Positions 51,028 to 59,343 of a stretch of 64,000 nucleotides of DNA are shown piece after piece. The translations under genes and the position numbers were made by a program. The stretch is taken from positions 62,001 through 126,000 of the forward strand of contig CALXDJ010000001.1 in the NCBI GenBank assembly GCA_944387035.1. Direction: 5' to 3'. Origin of the DNA: an uncultured Oscillospiraceae bacterium (GTDB taxonomy: Bacteria; Bacillota; Clostridia; Oscillospirales; Oscillospiraceae). Each line of letters begins with the position of its first letter. Positions within the stretch are counted from its first letter, which is position 1. The notes under the pieces are model-generated. The model did no database searches. It was not told where the DNA came from and saw only the letters and a list, made by a program, of their open reading frames with translations.

Positions 51028-51173
51028 ACCGCAGAACACGCACCGGGGCGGAACCGGCAGATCCAGCTGTGCAGTCCAAAGGCTCACCGGGCAGTCCTCC
51101 GCCGGGGATACGGCGCGGGCTCGTCCGTCAGGCCCACCAGATAGTCTACGCTGACGCCGTAAAACTCCGCCAG
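51028..51173. repeat. Direct repeat copy B (xre 3' end plus comF 5' end)
   Basis: Partner of 50563-50708. It marks a partial tandem duplication. Confidence 0.9.
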
Positions 51174-51332
51174 TGTCACAACGGCATCCAGCGGGTACCG
51201 CGTCGTCCCGATCTCATATTGGGAATAGGTATTCTGGCTGACATGCAGGACCTGGGCTACCTGCTCCTGCGTCAGTCCACGGTCGATCCGGATATCCCGG
51301 ATTCGACCGTATTTTAAAATTTCCGTACGCAT
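51084..51332 (-). CDS. XRE-family HTH regulator (copy 2)
   Basis: 82 residues from the ATG at 51332 (AGGTGAT upstream). Helix-turn-helix RIDRGLTQEQVAQVLHVSQNTYSQYEIGTT, then PLDAVVTLAEFYGVSVDYL and the same C-terminus DEPAPYPRRRTAR as copy 1. The HTH halves of the two copies differ strongly while the last about 30 residues are identical, so they likely bind different sites. A TATCT...AGATA inverted repeat (51359-51375) near a TATACT box may be its operator. Confidence 0.85.
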   Translation of the reverse strand: MRTEILKYGRIRDIRIDRGLTQEQVAQVLHVSQNTYSQYEIGTTRYPLDAVVTLAEFYGVSVDYLVGLTDEPAPYPRRRTAR

Positions 51333-51423
51333 ACGCATCACCTATGGATGAGTATATGTATCTAGAAATCAGATATTTTTCTTTATCGTATTTTCAGATA
51401 AATCTTGAGGCAGCAAATCATCC

Positions 51424-51459
51424 GCCCCGTACGGAACCCTGAGGGAAGCCGCACGGGGC
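51424..51459 (-). terminator. Stem-loop after recD2
   Basis: GCCCCGTGCGG/CCGTACGGGGC stem (one G-T pair on the minus strand) with an inner CCCT/AGGG, just past the recD2 stop. There is no T-run, so it is only a possible terminator. Confidence 0.5.
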
Positions 51460-51464
51460 AGGTG

Positions 51465-53681
51465 TTATTCCTTATGATCCTTTTGATAGTGCGCCAAACG
51501 CCACCGCAATCCGGAATAGCGCCGCTGCTGGCGGTCATTTTCCGCCATGGCCCGGACAGCGGCGTCATCTCCCACCAAGATCAGCAGCTCCCGGGCCCGG
51601 GTCAGCGCCGTATACAGCACCCCCCGCACCATCAGGGACTGGGCGGCCGGCATGGCCGCCATCACCACGCAGCGATACTCGCTGCCCTGGGCCTTGTGCA
51701 CCGTCTGCGCATAGGCCAGATCCACCTCGCTGAGCATCTCCAGGCTGTACGCGGCACTGCGGCCGTCGAAGTCCATCATCAGCCACTCGCCGGACGGATC
51801 AATCTCCACGATCTTGCCCACGTCTCCGTTGAACATGCCCGTTCCCACGGTGCCGTCGGCCTTTTCCCATACCACGTCATAATCGTTGCGGGTCTGCATG
51901 ATGCGGTCACCCTCCCGGAACAACCGCTCCCCCCACATCAGCTCACGCTTGTCCGCAGCGGCAGGATTGAGCGCCTCCTGCAGGCACTGGTTGAGCCGGA
52001 TGGTTCCGCTGGGTCCTTTCCGGGTGGGCGTCAGGACCTGAATCTGATCGGCGGGAATCCCCATCTTTTCCGGCAGGCGGGTCTTGCACAGCTCCACCAC
52101 CGTGCTCACGGTTCTCTGCGCATCCCGGCGGCACAAGAAGAAAAAGTCCCCCTGGTCATTGGTCATCTGGGGCGGCTGGCCCACATTCACCGCATGGGCG
52201 TTGCGGATAATAGCCGATTCCGACGCCTGGCGGAACACCTCCCGCAAAAATACCGTCTCTACCCGACCGCTGCGGATCAGGTCGGCAAACACATTCCCCG
52301 CGCCCACGGAGGGCAGCTGGTCCGCATCTCCCACCAGCACCAGCCGGGTGCCCGGCCGGAGCGCCCGCAGCAGGGCGGAAAAGAGCGGCAAATCCACCAT
52401 GGACATCTCGTCCACCACCACGGCGTCCGCCTCCAAAGGCTCCTTCTCCGTTTTCTGAAACGTAATCTGATGGGTGGCGTCGTTCCAGCTCATCCCCAAA
52501 AGGCGGTGGACCGTCTGGGCTTCCATCCCGGTCAGCTCACTCATCCGTTTGGCTGCCCGGCCGGTAGGTGCCGCCAGCACGATATCCAGCCCCATCTTCC
52601 GGAACAGCGCCACGATGCCCCGAACCGCCGTGGTCTTGCCGGTGCCGGGACCACCGGTGAGAATCAGGACCCCCACCTGTGCCGCCAGCTCCACCGCCCG
52701 GCGCTGCTGGGGCGCATAGGTGATGCCCGCCTCCTGCTGGATCTCCTCCACAGTCCGCTCCGCCTGCCGGCTTTGGTCTGCGGAGACCTCCAGCAGTGCA
52801 TTGAGCCGGGCGCAGGCATCGGTTTCCGCCTCCCACAATCGGCGCAGATAGCATGCCTCCACATTGGCTACCTGCTCCTGCACCACCGTGCCCCGCTCCA
52901 CCAGAGTATCCAGCGCCGCCTCCGGCAAACTCTCGTCACACCCCAGCAGCTGGGCCGTGGCGGCAATCAGCTTGCTCCGGGGCAAAAAGACATGGCCGTT
53001 GTGCTCATTGTGGCTGAGCTCAAAGGTCACCGCTGCCTGAAGCCGGGCCTGGCAGCCCTCGTCAAAGCCCATACTCAGGGCAATGGCATCTGTCACAGAA
53101 AACTCCACACCGCAATCATCGGTAGAGAGCAGATAGGGATTGTTCCGTACCATCTCCAGCGCCGCGTCGCCATAGGTCTGGCGCAGCTGCATAGCCAGCA
53201 CCGGCGGCAGCTCATACCGGGCCAAAAAGGCCATCAGACGCCGCATGCCCATGTGCTGCCGGAAACCCGCCGCAATCTCTTGGGCCTTCCGGGCCGTAAT
53301 ACCCTTGATGGCAGTCAGCCGCTCCGGCGCCTGCTCCAGAATTTCCAGCGTCTCCACGCCGAAGCGGTCGACAATATTCCGGGCGGTGGCAGGACCCACG
53401 CCTTTACAGATGCCGGAAGAGAGGTAGTTGAAAATCTCCTCCTCGTCCTCCGGCAGCGCCCGTTCCAGCTCCACCACCCGCAGCTGCTGGCCATGCTGGG
53501 GGTGCTGTTCCCACACACCGGACACTGTCAGATGCTCCCCGGGGGCCACACAGGGGATACAGCCCACCACGGTGACCACCTCTCCTTCCTCCGTCAGAAG
53601 GCGCAGGACGGTATACCCGTTCTCAGCATTTTGAAAAATCAGGCTATGTACAGTGCCGTCGTATGTGGTCAGCTCTTCCAT
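51465..53681 (-). CDS. recD2: RecD2 5'-3' DNA helicase
   Basis: 738 residues, RecD2 (YrrC) type that acts without RecBC. N-terminal OB and helix-hairpin-helix region (GICKGVGPATARNIVDRFGV, AIKGITARKAQEIAAGFR). Walker A is GGPGTGKTTAVRGIV, then AAPTGRAAKRMSELTG, Walker B VVVDEMSMVDLPL, and the C-terminal SH3/UvrD-like YAQTVHKAQGSEYRCVV with TALTRARELLILVG. AGAGGAGTAAC precedes the ATG. 12 nt after the upstream small membrane gene, so probably in the yqfC-phoH-ybeY transcript. Confidence 0.95.
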   Translation of the reverse strand: MEELTTYDGTVHSLIFQNAENGYTVLRLLTEEGEVVTVVGCIPCVAPGEHLTVSGVWEQHPQHGQQLRVVELERALPEDEEEIFNYLSSGICKGVGPATARNIVDRFGVETLEILEQAPERLTAIKGITARKAQEIAAGFRQHMGMRRLMAFLARYELPPVLAMQLRQTYGDAALEMVRNNPYLLSTDDCGVEFSVTDAIALSMGFDEGCQARLQAAVTFELSHNEHNGHVFLPRSKLIAATAQLLGCDESLPEAALDTLVERGTVVQEQVANVEACYLRRLWEAETDACARLNALLEVSADQSRQAERTVEEIQQEAGITYAPQQRRAVELAAQVGVLILTGGPGTGKTTAVRGIVALFRKMGLDIVLAAPTGRAAKRMSELTGMEAQTVHRLLGMSWNDATHQITFQKTEKEPLEADAVVVDEMSMVDLPLFSALLRALRPGTRLVLVGDADQLPSVGAGNVFADLIRSGRVETVFLREVFRQASESAIIRNAHAVNVGQPPQMTNDQGDFFFLCRRDAQRTVSTVVELCKTRLPEKMGIPADQIQVLTPTRKGPSGTIRLNQCLQEALNPAAADKRELMWGERLFREGDRIMQTRNDYDVVWEKADGTVGTGMFNGDVGKIVEIDPSGEWLMMDFDGRSAAYSLEMLSEVDLAYAQTVHKAQGSEYRCVVMAAMPAAQSLMVRGVLYTALTRARELLILVGDDAAVRAMAENDRQQRRYSGLRWRLAHYQKDHKE

Positions 53682-53693
53682 GTTACTCCTCTT

Positions 53694-54026
53694 TCAGGGG
53701 CGCTCCCCCAGATGAAATTCCTCTGCGGAAACCAGCTCCGCATTTTTCTCCCGGTCCGCCAGATACCGGGCCAGGCCCCGGGCGTCCTCCGTCAATCCGC
53801 AGTCCGCCAGGACGATTTTTGCGCCGGGCAGGCTCCCCTGAATCCGGCGCAGCTCCCGCACATCCGCCTCCATGGCCAGGGCCTCTCCCCGCAGCGGCAG
53901 CACCAACAGCAGCCCCGGTACGGTGGGACGCCCCGCATGGAGCACAGCCCCCGCCACCAGCCAGACCACCGTGGTCAATCCCACAGCGGAGAAAAACGCA
54001 ATCAGCCCGTCTTGCAGCAATACCAT
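53694..54026 (-). CDS. Small single-pass membrane protein of unknown function (110 aa)
   Basis: One membrane helix (about 9-30, LIAFFSAVGLTTVVWLVAGA), then a soluble part LLLVLPLRGEALAMEADVRE and IVLADCGLTEDARGLARYLA that looks like a short alpha/beta segment. Not recognised. GAGGTGATCAAT sets the start at 54026; longer frame ignored. Located between ybeY and recD2 on the same strand. Confidence 0.75.
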   Translation of the reverse strand: MVLLQDGLIAFFSAVGLTTVVWLVAGAVLHAGRPTVPGLLLVLPLRGEALAMEADVRELRRIQGSLPGAKIVLADCGLTEDARGLARYLADREKNAELVSAEEFHLGERP

Positions 54027-54119
54027 ATTGATCACCTCGGGCCAGTATATGCCCCGGGGCCGTCCCGCGTCCGTTTTCCCTGTTCTCCGCACATTCACGC
54101 ACTGGAAGGGTGCAGAATC

Positions 54120-54620
54120 TTACGCCTCCCGGCTGATGCCCAGCTCTTCCAGAATGGCTTCCTCACGAGCGCGCATCTCACGCTTCATGGGACCCTCGTC
54201 CAGATGGTCATATCCCAGCAGGTGCAGTACGGAATGCACCACCAGATAGCACAGCTCCCGGCGCTTGGAATGGCCGTACTCCTTGGCCTGGGCCGCCACG
54301 CGTTCCATGGAGATCACCATGTCTCCCAGAGGGACCAGGCCCGTTCCCGGGTCCGCGTCCTCCTCTCCGGGGACTTCTCCCGGATGAAACTCAAACTCCG
54401 GGAAGCTCAGCACATCCGTAGGACGGTCCACATTCCGCATGTCCCGGTTGATCTCATGGATGCCCGCATCTCCGGTGAGCAGCACGTCCACTTCACAGGC
54501 AGCGGTCACGCCCTGCGCCGTCAGAGCTGTGCGGATGACCTTGCGGATCAGGGCGCAGTTGCCCTGGCTGGCAGCGCCGGGCACATCCGCCGTAATGGGA
54601 ATATAATGCCGCTTGGCCAT
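54120..54620 (-). CDS. ybeY: Endoribonuclease YbeY
   Basis: Zn-dependent single-strand RNase for 16S rRNA maturation and ribosome quality control. 166 residues. Signature HSVLHLLGYDH (three His ligands) near the C-terminus, and NVDRPTDVLSFPEFEF in the middle. The start at 54620 overlaps the phoH stop by 1 nt (TGATG), with GGGGCGG upstream. In Bacillus a membrane HD phosphodiesterase gene (yqfF) lies between phoH and ybeY; it is absent here. Confidence 0.95.
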   Translation of the reverse strand: MAKRHYIPITADVPGAASQGNCALIRKVIRTALTAQGVTAACEVDVLLTGDAGIHEINRDMRNVDRPTDVLSFPEFEFHPGEVPGEEDADPGTGLVPLGDMVISMERVAAQAKEYGHSKRRELCYLVVHSVLHLLGYDHLDEGPMKREMRAREEAILEELGISREA

Positions 54621-55594
54621 CACTTCCGCCCCTTTCCGTTGTTCTTGGCCATTTCATAGTCCTCATAGGCCTTGACAATGCGCTGGACCATCACATGCCG
54701 GACCACGTCCGCGTTGGTCAGCTCGCAGATGCCGATTCCCTCCACATTGCGCAGGACCCGCATGGCCTCCTTCAAGCCCGATGCCTTGCCGTCAGGCAGG
54801 TCGATCTGGGTCACGTCGCCGGTAATGACGATCTTGGACCCAAAGCCCAGCCGGGTCAGGAACATTTTCATCTGCTCCCGGGAGGTGTTCTGGGCCTCAT
54901 CGAGAATGATGAAGCTGTCGTCCAGGGTACGGCCCCGCATATAGGCCAGGGGTGCCACCTCAATATTGCCCCGCTCCAGATACTTCTGGTACGTCTCCGC
55001 GCCCAGCATGTCAAAGAGGGCGTCGTAGAGAGGCCGCAGGTACGGATCGACCTTGCTCTGCAGGTCGCCGGGCAAAAAGCCCAGCCGCTCACCCGCTTCC
55101 ACCGCCGGGCGGGTCAGGATGATGCGGTTAATCTGCTTGTCCCGGAAGGCCGCCACGGCGGCGGCTACCGCCAGGTACGTCTTACCCGTACCCGCAGGGC
55201 CCACGCCGATGGTCACCGTATTATGCAGCACCGACTTGATATACTCCTTCTGCCCGATGGTCTTGGGCTTGACCGGGCGGCCTTTGGCGGAGATGCACAG
55301 CACATCCCCCGTCAGCTCGGAGATCTGCGACTCTTTTCCCGCCCGGACCAGGCCGATCACATAGCGCACATTCTGCTCCCCGATGGCCTCACCCCGGGTG
55401 GAGAGCGTCAGCAGAGCCTGAATGGCCTTGCAGGCCAGCATGGTATTTTCCGCCTCGCCATCCACCCGCAGCTCTCCATCCCGGTTCACCACGCTCACGC
55501 CGAACTCCTGCTCCAGAAGGCGCATGTTCTCGTCAAAGGACCCAAAGATATTCACGGCCTGCTCCAGCCGCTCAATGCTGATTCTCTGTTCCAA
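54620..55594 (-). CDS. phoH: PhoH-like ATPase
   Basis: 324 residues, P-loop ATPase of the PhoH/RhlB-like group linked to RNA metabolism. Walker A VGPAGTGKTYLAVAAAV, then LTRPAVEAGERLGFLPGDL, Walker B DDSFIILDEAQNTSREQMKM and GDVTQIDLPDGKASGL. TTG start at 55594 with AGGAG about 10 nt upstream and 30 nt after the yqfD stop; no ATG fits. Coupled to ybeY. Confidence 0.93.
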   Translation of the reverse strand: MEQRISIERLEQAVNIFGSFDENMRLLEQEFGVSVVNRDGELRVDGEAENTMLACKAIQALLTLSTRGEAIGEQNVRYVIGLVRAGKESQISELTGDVLCISAKGRPVKPKTIGQKEYIKSVLHNTVTIGVGPAGTGKTYLAVAAAVAAFRDKQINRIILTRPAVEAGERLGFLPGDLQSKVDPYLRPLYDALFDMLGAETYQKYLERGNIEVAPLAYMRGRTLDDSFIILDEAQNTSREQMKMFLTRLGFGSKIVITGDVTQIDLPDGKASGLKEAMRVLRNVEGIGICELTNADVVRHVMVQRIVKAYEDYEMAKNNGKGRK

Positions 55595-55623
55595 ATTTGC
55601 TTCACTCCTGTATGCCTCGGATG

Positions 55624-56811
55624 TTATGCATCCGGTTGTTCTTCCGTAAAGATCGGCACCTGCTGTCCAATCTCCTCCTGGCACTCTGCCGTCAGAACTG
55701 CGGTTCCCTCCCGGGACCGAACGGTAAAGAGGGTGGACTTCACAGTACCATACGGATCCACCAGACTGTGAAGGTATTCGGTCAGTACCGTTTCCATGGA
55801 TGCCTGCACAGCAGCAGAATCCGCCGGGACCAGCTCATAGGCGTACCACGTCTCCGTCACCAGGGTGATGGGAAGAGACAATCCCAACAGACGCAGAGGA
55901 TATCTGTTTGTTATTTTATCATAGTTTCCTGTCTCTACGCTACTGTTTGCATAGAATTTTACCCGATGTGTACCAAAAACCAGGGAAATTCTGGTTTTGC
56001 TCTCTCCCGTTGCCTGCCGCACCATGGCATTGGGCGGCAGCGGCGTTTGCAGTGTGTACCAGGTCCTGGCCGTGACGCTGCCCATTCCTGCCAGAATGCG
56101 GGCGCCGAAGGTATCCGTATCCTCCACACCGGAAATCAGCAGCTGTCCCTGGGTGACGGTGCTGCCCTTGAGTACCTCCGCCACCCCGTCCAGTGCCTGC
56201 ACCTTTAGGACCATGCCCGGCCGGCGGGCCACCACATTCATGGGAGTCTGATCGTCAATTCGCTCCGGAGGAAACACCCGCTCCCGAACCTGCACATTGG
56301 CCCGGCAGCCGGAGACATTCACCGTCAGCCAGCTCAGCTCCGGGATTTCCAGCAGCACATGATTGCGGATATCCTCCCCATCCAAAGACAGACCAAAGGA
56401 CCCCAAATGCACCCCATTTTGTTCCAGCGCCCGAAGAATCCGCTCCGTGGGAACGGTCTCATTTCCCTCGATCCGAAATTCCCAAACGAAAAAGGAGCCG
56501 AAAAACAGCCCCGCTGCGCACAGCACCAGCCCGGCCAGCAGCACCTGCCGCCGCCGAAACCGAACGAGAAAATAGGGGGCGCCTTCCCGCCCCACCACGC
56601 TCAGGGTACACTCCAGATTGGCAGCGGCCCGGCGCAGCGTGTGCCAGTCCCGGCGGGAGAGGCGGCAGGTAAAGGCGGTGGGAGACTCCCAGGCCAGATC
56701 CCAAAAAGCCAGATCACGGGCGCCGCACAGATTCAGCACCCGCTCAGGAAACGCGCTCTCCGCCCGAATCCAAACCTGCCCCCGCAGGCGGTTAACCAGT
56801 TCGTTCAGCAT
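55624..56811 (-). CDS. yqfD: Sporulation protein YqfD
   Basis: 395 residues. N-terminal soluble part, a membrane helix (about 90-112, VLLAGLVLCAAGLFFGSFFV), then a FtsQ/POTRA-like external region starting FRIEGNETVPTERILRALEQ. The middle has VNVSGCRANVQVRERVFPPE and GMVLKVQALDGVAEVLKGST. YqfD is a mother-cell sporulation protein of Bacillus and Clostridia needed for engulfment-stage events. It starts 4 nt after the yqfC stop. A sporulation promoter is likely upstream of yqfC. Confidence 0.92.
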   Translation of the reverse strand: MLNELVNRLRGQVWIRAESAFPERVLNLCGARDLAFWDLAWESPTAFTCRLSRRDWHTLRRAAANLECTLSVVGREGAPYFLVRFRRRQVLLAGLVLCAAGLFFGSFFVWEFRIEGNETVPTERILRALEQNGVHLGSFGLSLDGEDIRNHVLLEIPELSWLTVNVSGCRANVQVRERVFPPERIDDQTPMNVVARRPGMVLKVQALDGVAEVLKGSTVTQGQLLISGVEDTDTFGARILAGMGSVTARTWYTLQTPLPPNAMVRQATGESKTRISLVFGTHRVKFYANSSVETGNYDKITNRYPLRLLGLSLPITLVTETWYAYELVPADSAAVQASMETVLTEYLHSLVDPYGTVKSTLFTVRSREGTAVLTAECQEEIGQQVPIFTEEQPDA

Positions 56812-56815
56812 GGCG

Positions 56816-57100
56816 CTACCTCACCCACTCCACAGCGGCAATCCGCCCGCCAATGCGCAGCTCCTCCGCTGTCATGGCCAACAAAGACAATCCTTCTCCC
56901 CGCACCCGCAGGGCCCCCGCAGAAGTATTGACATCGATCTGCTCTTCGCTGTACGCCAGAATTCCGGCATGATGCTCCAGATACAGCTGGCGGCTGCCCA
57001 CCATCTCCAGCCGAGGCAATCCTGCCACCACATCTGCCGGCAGATCAAACAGCTCCGCCACCGTACTGAGTACCACCCGTTCTTTCCGGTTCCGTTCCAT
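56816..57100 (-). CDS. yqfC: YabP/YqfC-family sporulation protein
   Basis: 94 residues. Family motifs: STVAELFDLPADVVAGLPRL, MVGSRQLYLEHHAGILAYSE and LRVRGEGLSLLAMTAEELRI. First gene of the yqfC-yqfD-phoH-ybeY set, matching the Bacillus order. GAGGTGAAAGAAG precedes the ATG. A sigma-E-like promoter is visible directly upstream. Confidence 0.92.
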   Translation of the reverse strand: MERNRKERVVLSTVAELFDLPADVVAGLPRLEMVGSRQLYLEHHAGILAYSEEQIDVNTSAGALRVRGEGLSLLAMTAEELRIGGRIAAVEWVR

Positions 57101-57118
57101 CTTCTTTCACCTCGGAAA

Positions 57119-57148
57119 ACTCTATGCGCAATCCCGCCCAAACTTGAC
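57119..57148 (-). promoter_or_regulatory. Sigma-E-like sporulation promoter for yqfC
   Basis: Minus strand GTCAAGTT, 14-nt spacer, CATAGAGT, close to the sigma-E pattern GTCATATT-N14-CATACAAT as recalled. The predicted leader is very short (about 11 nt), which lowers confidence. Confidence 0.45.
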
Positions 57149-57207
57149 GCCTGCCATCAGGCATACCGCCCGACGGTACAGCATAGCTCTGAAAGCGGGT
57201 GATGAAC

Positions 57208-58122
57208 ATGAAAGTGCGGGGACGAACGGACATCCTCCTGATTTTGTGCGGTCTGCTGGTCTGGTTTCTGGCAGACGCGGACCGGATCCGCAGCGCGGCG
57301 GCACAGGCATTGGAGCTGTGTGCCCGATCGGTGATTCCAGCCATGTTTCCCTTCATGGTGGTTTCCGGACTGCTGGTCTCTCTGGGGTTTGGGGCGTGGA
57401 TTTCCCCTCACCTGGCCGGATGCATGACGCCGCTGTTCCGCCTGCCCGGCTGCGCCAGTTCTGCCCTGCTGCTGGGGCTGGTGGGCGGATACCCCATCGG
57501 TGCCCAGACTGCCGCCGGGCTTTACCGGGACCGTCTGCTGACCCGGGAAGAGGCCCAGCGGCTTCTGACCTTCTGCAACAACGCCAATCCGGTGTTTTTG
57601 ATCAGCGTCTTGGGCGCGGGTGTGTTCGGCAGCGTGCGGGTGGGCGTCTGGCTGTGGCTGATTCACGTGGGCTCCGCCCTGCTGACGGGGCTGGTCTTTC
57701 GAAAAAGCGGGCACAGCACTGCACGGCAGGATGTGTCAAGGGTATTTCCCTGTCAGGCGGTATCCCTGGCGGGTGCCTTTGCCGAAGCCATGCGCACCGC
57801 CCTCAACGGCACATTGGCGGTCTGCGCCTCCGTGGTACTGTTTTATGTGCTGGCCACGCCCTTCCGGGCTTTGGGCGGGCTGGCCGGTGCGGCCCTGACC
57901 GGCACCGTGGAACTTTTCTCCCTGGTTCCCCTGCTCACCCCAAACCGGGCCGGATTCATCCTGGCCGCAGCCTGTGCAGGCTGGGGCGGGTTCTCCGTCC
58001 TGTTCCAGACCATCGCTGTGCTGGAAGGCAGCGGCCTGCATCCGGTCAGCTGTCTGAAGGGAAAACTGGTGCAATCCCTCTTTTCTGGCCTCCTGGCAGC
58101 GGCAGTTTCGTTCCTTTTATGA
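57208..58122 (+). CDS. ylbJ: Sporulation integral membrane protein YlbJ
   Basis: 304 residues, about eight membrane segments, nucleoside-transporter Gate-like repeats. Motifs: ALELCARSVIPAMFPFMVVS, GLVGGYPIGAQTAAGLYRD and FCNNANPVFLISVLGAGVFG in the first half; ACAGWGGFSVLFQTIAVL in the second. YlbJ is a sigma-E-dependent protein needed for cortex formation in Bacillus. Start at 57208 (GGGTGA upstream); ATG 57202 and GTG 57199 are alternatives. Divergent from yqfC, so two sporulation transcripts share the 100-nt gap. Confidence 0.93.
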   Translation: MKVRGRTDILLILCGLLVWFLADADRIRSAAAQALELCARSVIPAMFPFMVVSGLLVSLGFGAWISPHLAGCMTPLFRLPGCASSALLLGLVGGYPIGAQTAAGLYRDRLLTREEAQRLLTFCNNANPVFLISVLGAGVFGSVRVGVWLWLIHVGSALLTGLVFRKSGHSTARQDVSRVFPCQAVSLAGAFAEAMRTALNGTLAVCASVVLFYVLATPFRALGGLAGAALTGTVELFSLVPLLTPNRAGFILAAACAGWGGFSVLFQTIAVLEGSGLHPVSCLKGKLVQSLFSGLLAAAVSFLL

Positions 58123-58164
58123 TCCATTTTGGAATATTTCGTTGAAATTCTACAAAATGCAATC

Positions 58165-58206
58165 ATCCGCAGAGGTTCCGGACCGTATTCCGGAACCTCT
58201 GCGGAT
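58165..58206. terminator. Bidirectional stem-loop between ylbJ and the AEC gene
   Basis: 17-bp stem (58165-58181 with 58190-58206), 8-nt loop, weak T-runs on both sides. Confidence 0.65.
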
Positions 58207-58209
58207 GGA

Positions 58210-59112
58210 TCAAACCAAGGACAGCCCCAGCATCACCGCGATGCTGATGGGGATGGTCAGCGACGTTGCCGTGCCGTAGACACTGGGGTCACATTGAAGC
58301 TTGCCGCAAAATACCGTGGCCATCCCGCTGATGGGTGCGCAGACCAACAGCGCGGCGATGAGTCGCTGCTCCAGCGGGAACGGCAGCAGCCAGACCAGCA
58401 GCGCCGCCATGACCGCCTCAGTCAGCACCCGGGATGTAACAATGCCCAACACCTGGTACCGCTCCGCCGACCCCAGACGCACTTCAAACATGATGCCCAA
58501 CATCAGCATCACCACCACCGGGTTGGCTGCCGCCACGGTATCAGCCAGCTGGTACACCGGTTCCGGAAACGAGACATGCATGAGGCTCAGCGCCAGCAGT
58601 ACAATATAAAGGTTAAACGGATACGTGGATAACAGGGTCTTGACCATGGACCAAGGCTGGAAGCGGCTGCCGGGTACCATCTGCATTCGGGCAAAGGAAT
58701 AGGAAACACCACAGTTGATGATGGAATTGCCAATATCGAACAGCACCACCTCCATCATCCGCTGGGGAAAGAGATTTTGCACAAAGGGAATGGAAAAGCT
58801 GCCGATGTTATATCCTGCCAGACAGATCATGTACATGGCATGCACCAGGGGTGTTTCCCGGGCTCCCACTTTCCAGCCCACTACCAGCAAGATCACATTG
58901 GCCAGCAAACCCAGCAGCACGAAGGAAAACAGGTGCACATCCAGAGTAAAACTCCGAAATGCGTTGACCAGCACCGCCGGGAGCGTTACATAGAGCATGA
59001 TATTGGACAGCACCTTGCTGTCCTCCTGACGAAACAGTCCCACCCGCTTGAGGACATACCCCAGAATAATCAAAAAAATCAAAATAGCGGATTGCGTCAA
59101 TGCTGTGTTCAT
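58210..59112 (-). CDS. Auxin efflux carrier (AEC)-family transporter
   Basis: 300 residues, about ten membrane segments in two halves. Motifs: ILIFLIILGYVLKRVGLF, LPAVLVNAFRSF, MICLAGYNIGSFSIPFVQNL, ADTVAAANPVVVMLMLGIMF and LLVCAPISGMATVFCGKLQC. The family exports or imports organic acids (malate, malonate, amino acids). Start at 59112 from GAGGTGG; the adjacent ATG at 59115 is too close. Its transcript has a long structured leader. Confidence 0.9.
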   Translation of the reverse strand: MNTALTQSAILIFLIILGYVLKRVGLFRQEDSKVLSNIMLYVTLPAVLVNAFRSFTLDVHLFSFVLLGLLANVILLVVGWKVGARETPLVHAMYMICLAGYNIGSFSIPFVQNLFPQRMMEVVLFDIGNSIINCGVSYSFARMQMVPGSRFQPWSMVKTLLSTYPFNLYIVLLALSLMHVSFPEPVYQLADTVAAANPVVVMLMLGIMFEVRLGSAERYQVLGIVTSRVLTEAVMAALLVWLLPFPLEQRLIAALLVCAPISGMATVFCGKLQCDPSVYGTATSLTIPISIAVMLGLSLV

Positions 59113-59147
59113 CATCTACCACCTCTTGCCATAGGATTGCCATAGGA

Positions 59148-59180
59148 AAGTCCCCTTCGTTCAAACGAAGGGGACTTTTT
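59148..59180. terminator. Stem-loop AAGTCCCCTTCGTT in the AEC leader
   Basis: 14-bp arms (59148-59161 with 59164-59177). TTTTT follows on the plus strand; on the minus strand, in the AEC sense, only TTT follows. It may be an attenuator. Confidence 0.55.
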
Positions 59181-59314
59181 GTATCGTTTGCAGTTTGCGT
59201 CCTCCCGCTTTCCATTGCGAAAGCGGGTTTGATGCCACCCCGGCCTGTGCCGCGTCCTTGAGCACCAATCCAAGCAGCATACAATTCTGCCTGTCCGCTC
59301 TACAACTTCGGCCC

Positions 59315-59343
59315 ATTATACCAATTCATCATTTGGATTGCAA
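59315..59343 (-). promoter_or_regulatory. Sigma-A promoter for the AEC transporter gene
   Basis: Minus strand TTGCAA, 17-nt spacer, TATAAT. Confidence 0.75.

Larger units (their letters stand above)
50869..51087 (-). pseudogene. Truncated comF duplicate downstream of XRE copy 2
   Basis: The frame starts with GTG overlapping the XRE copy-2 stop and reads SLWTAQLDLPVPPRCVFCG, a clear match to the ComF N-terminus (SIWTALLDLLFPPRCPFCG). After the first zinc pair the match fades and the frame runs through a terminator hairpin (50924-50958) to 50869. No PRTase domain remains. A short expressed zinc peptide cannot be excluded. Confidence 0.75.

Noticed and set aside
59164-59290. 39-codon minus-strand frame (MLLGLVLKDA...) before the AEC gene
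   Set aside because: No ribosome site upstream and it crosses both hairpins of the leader; kept only as a note.
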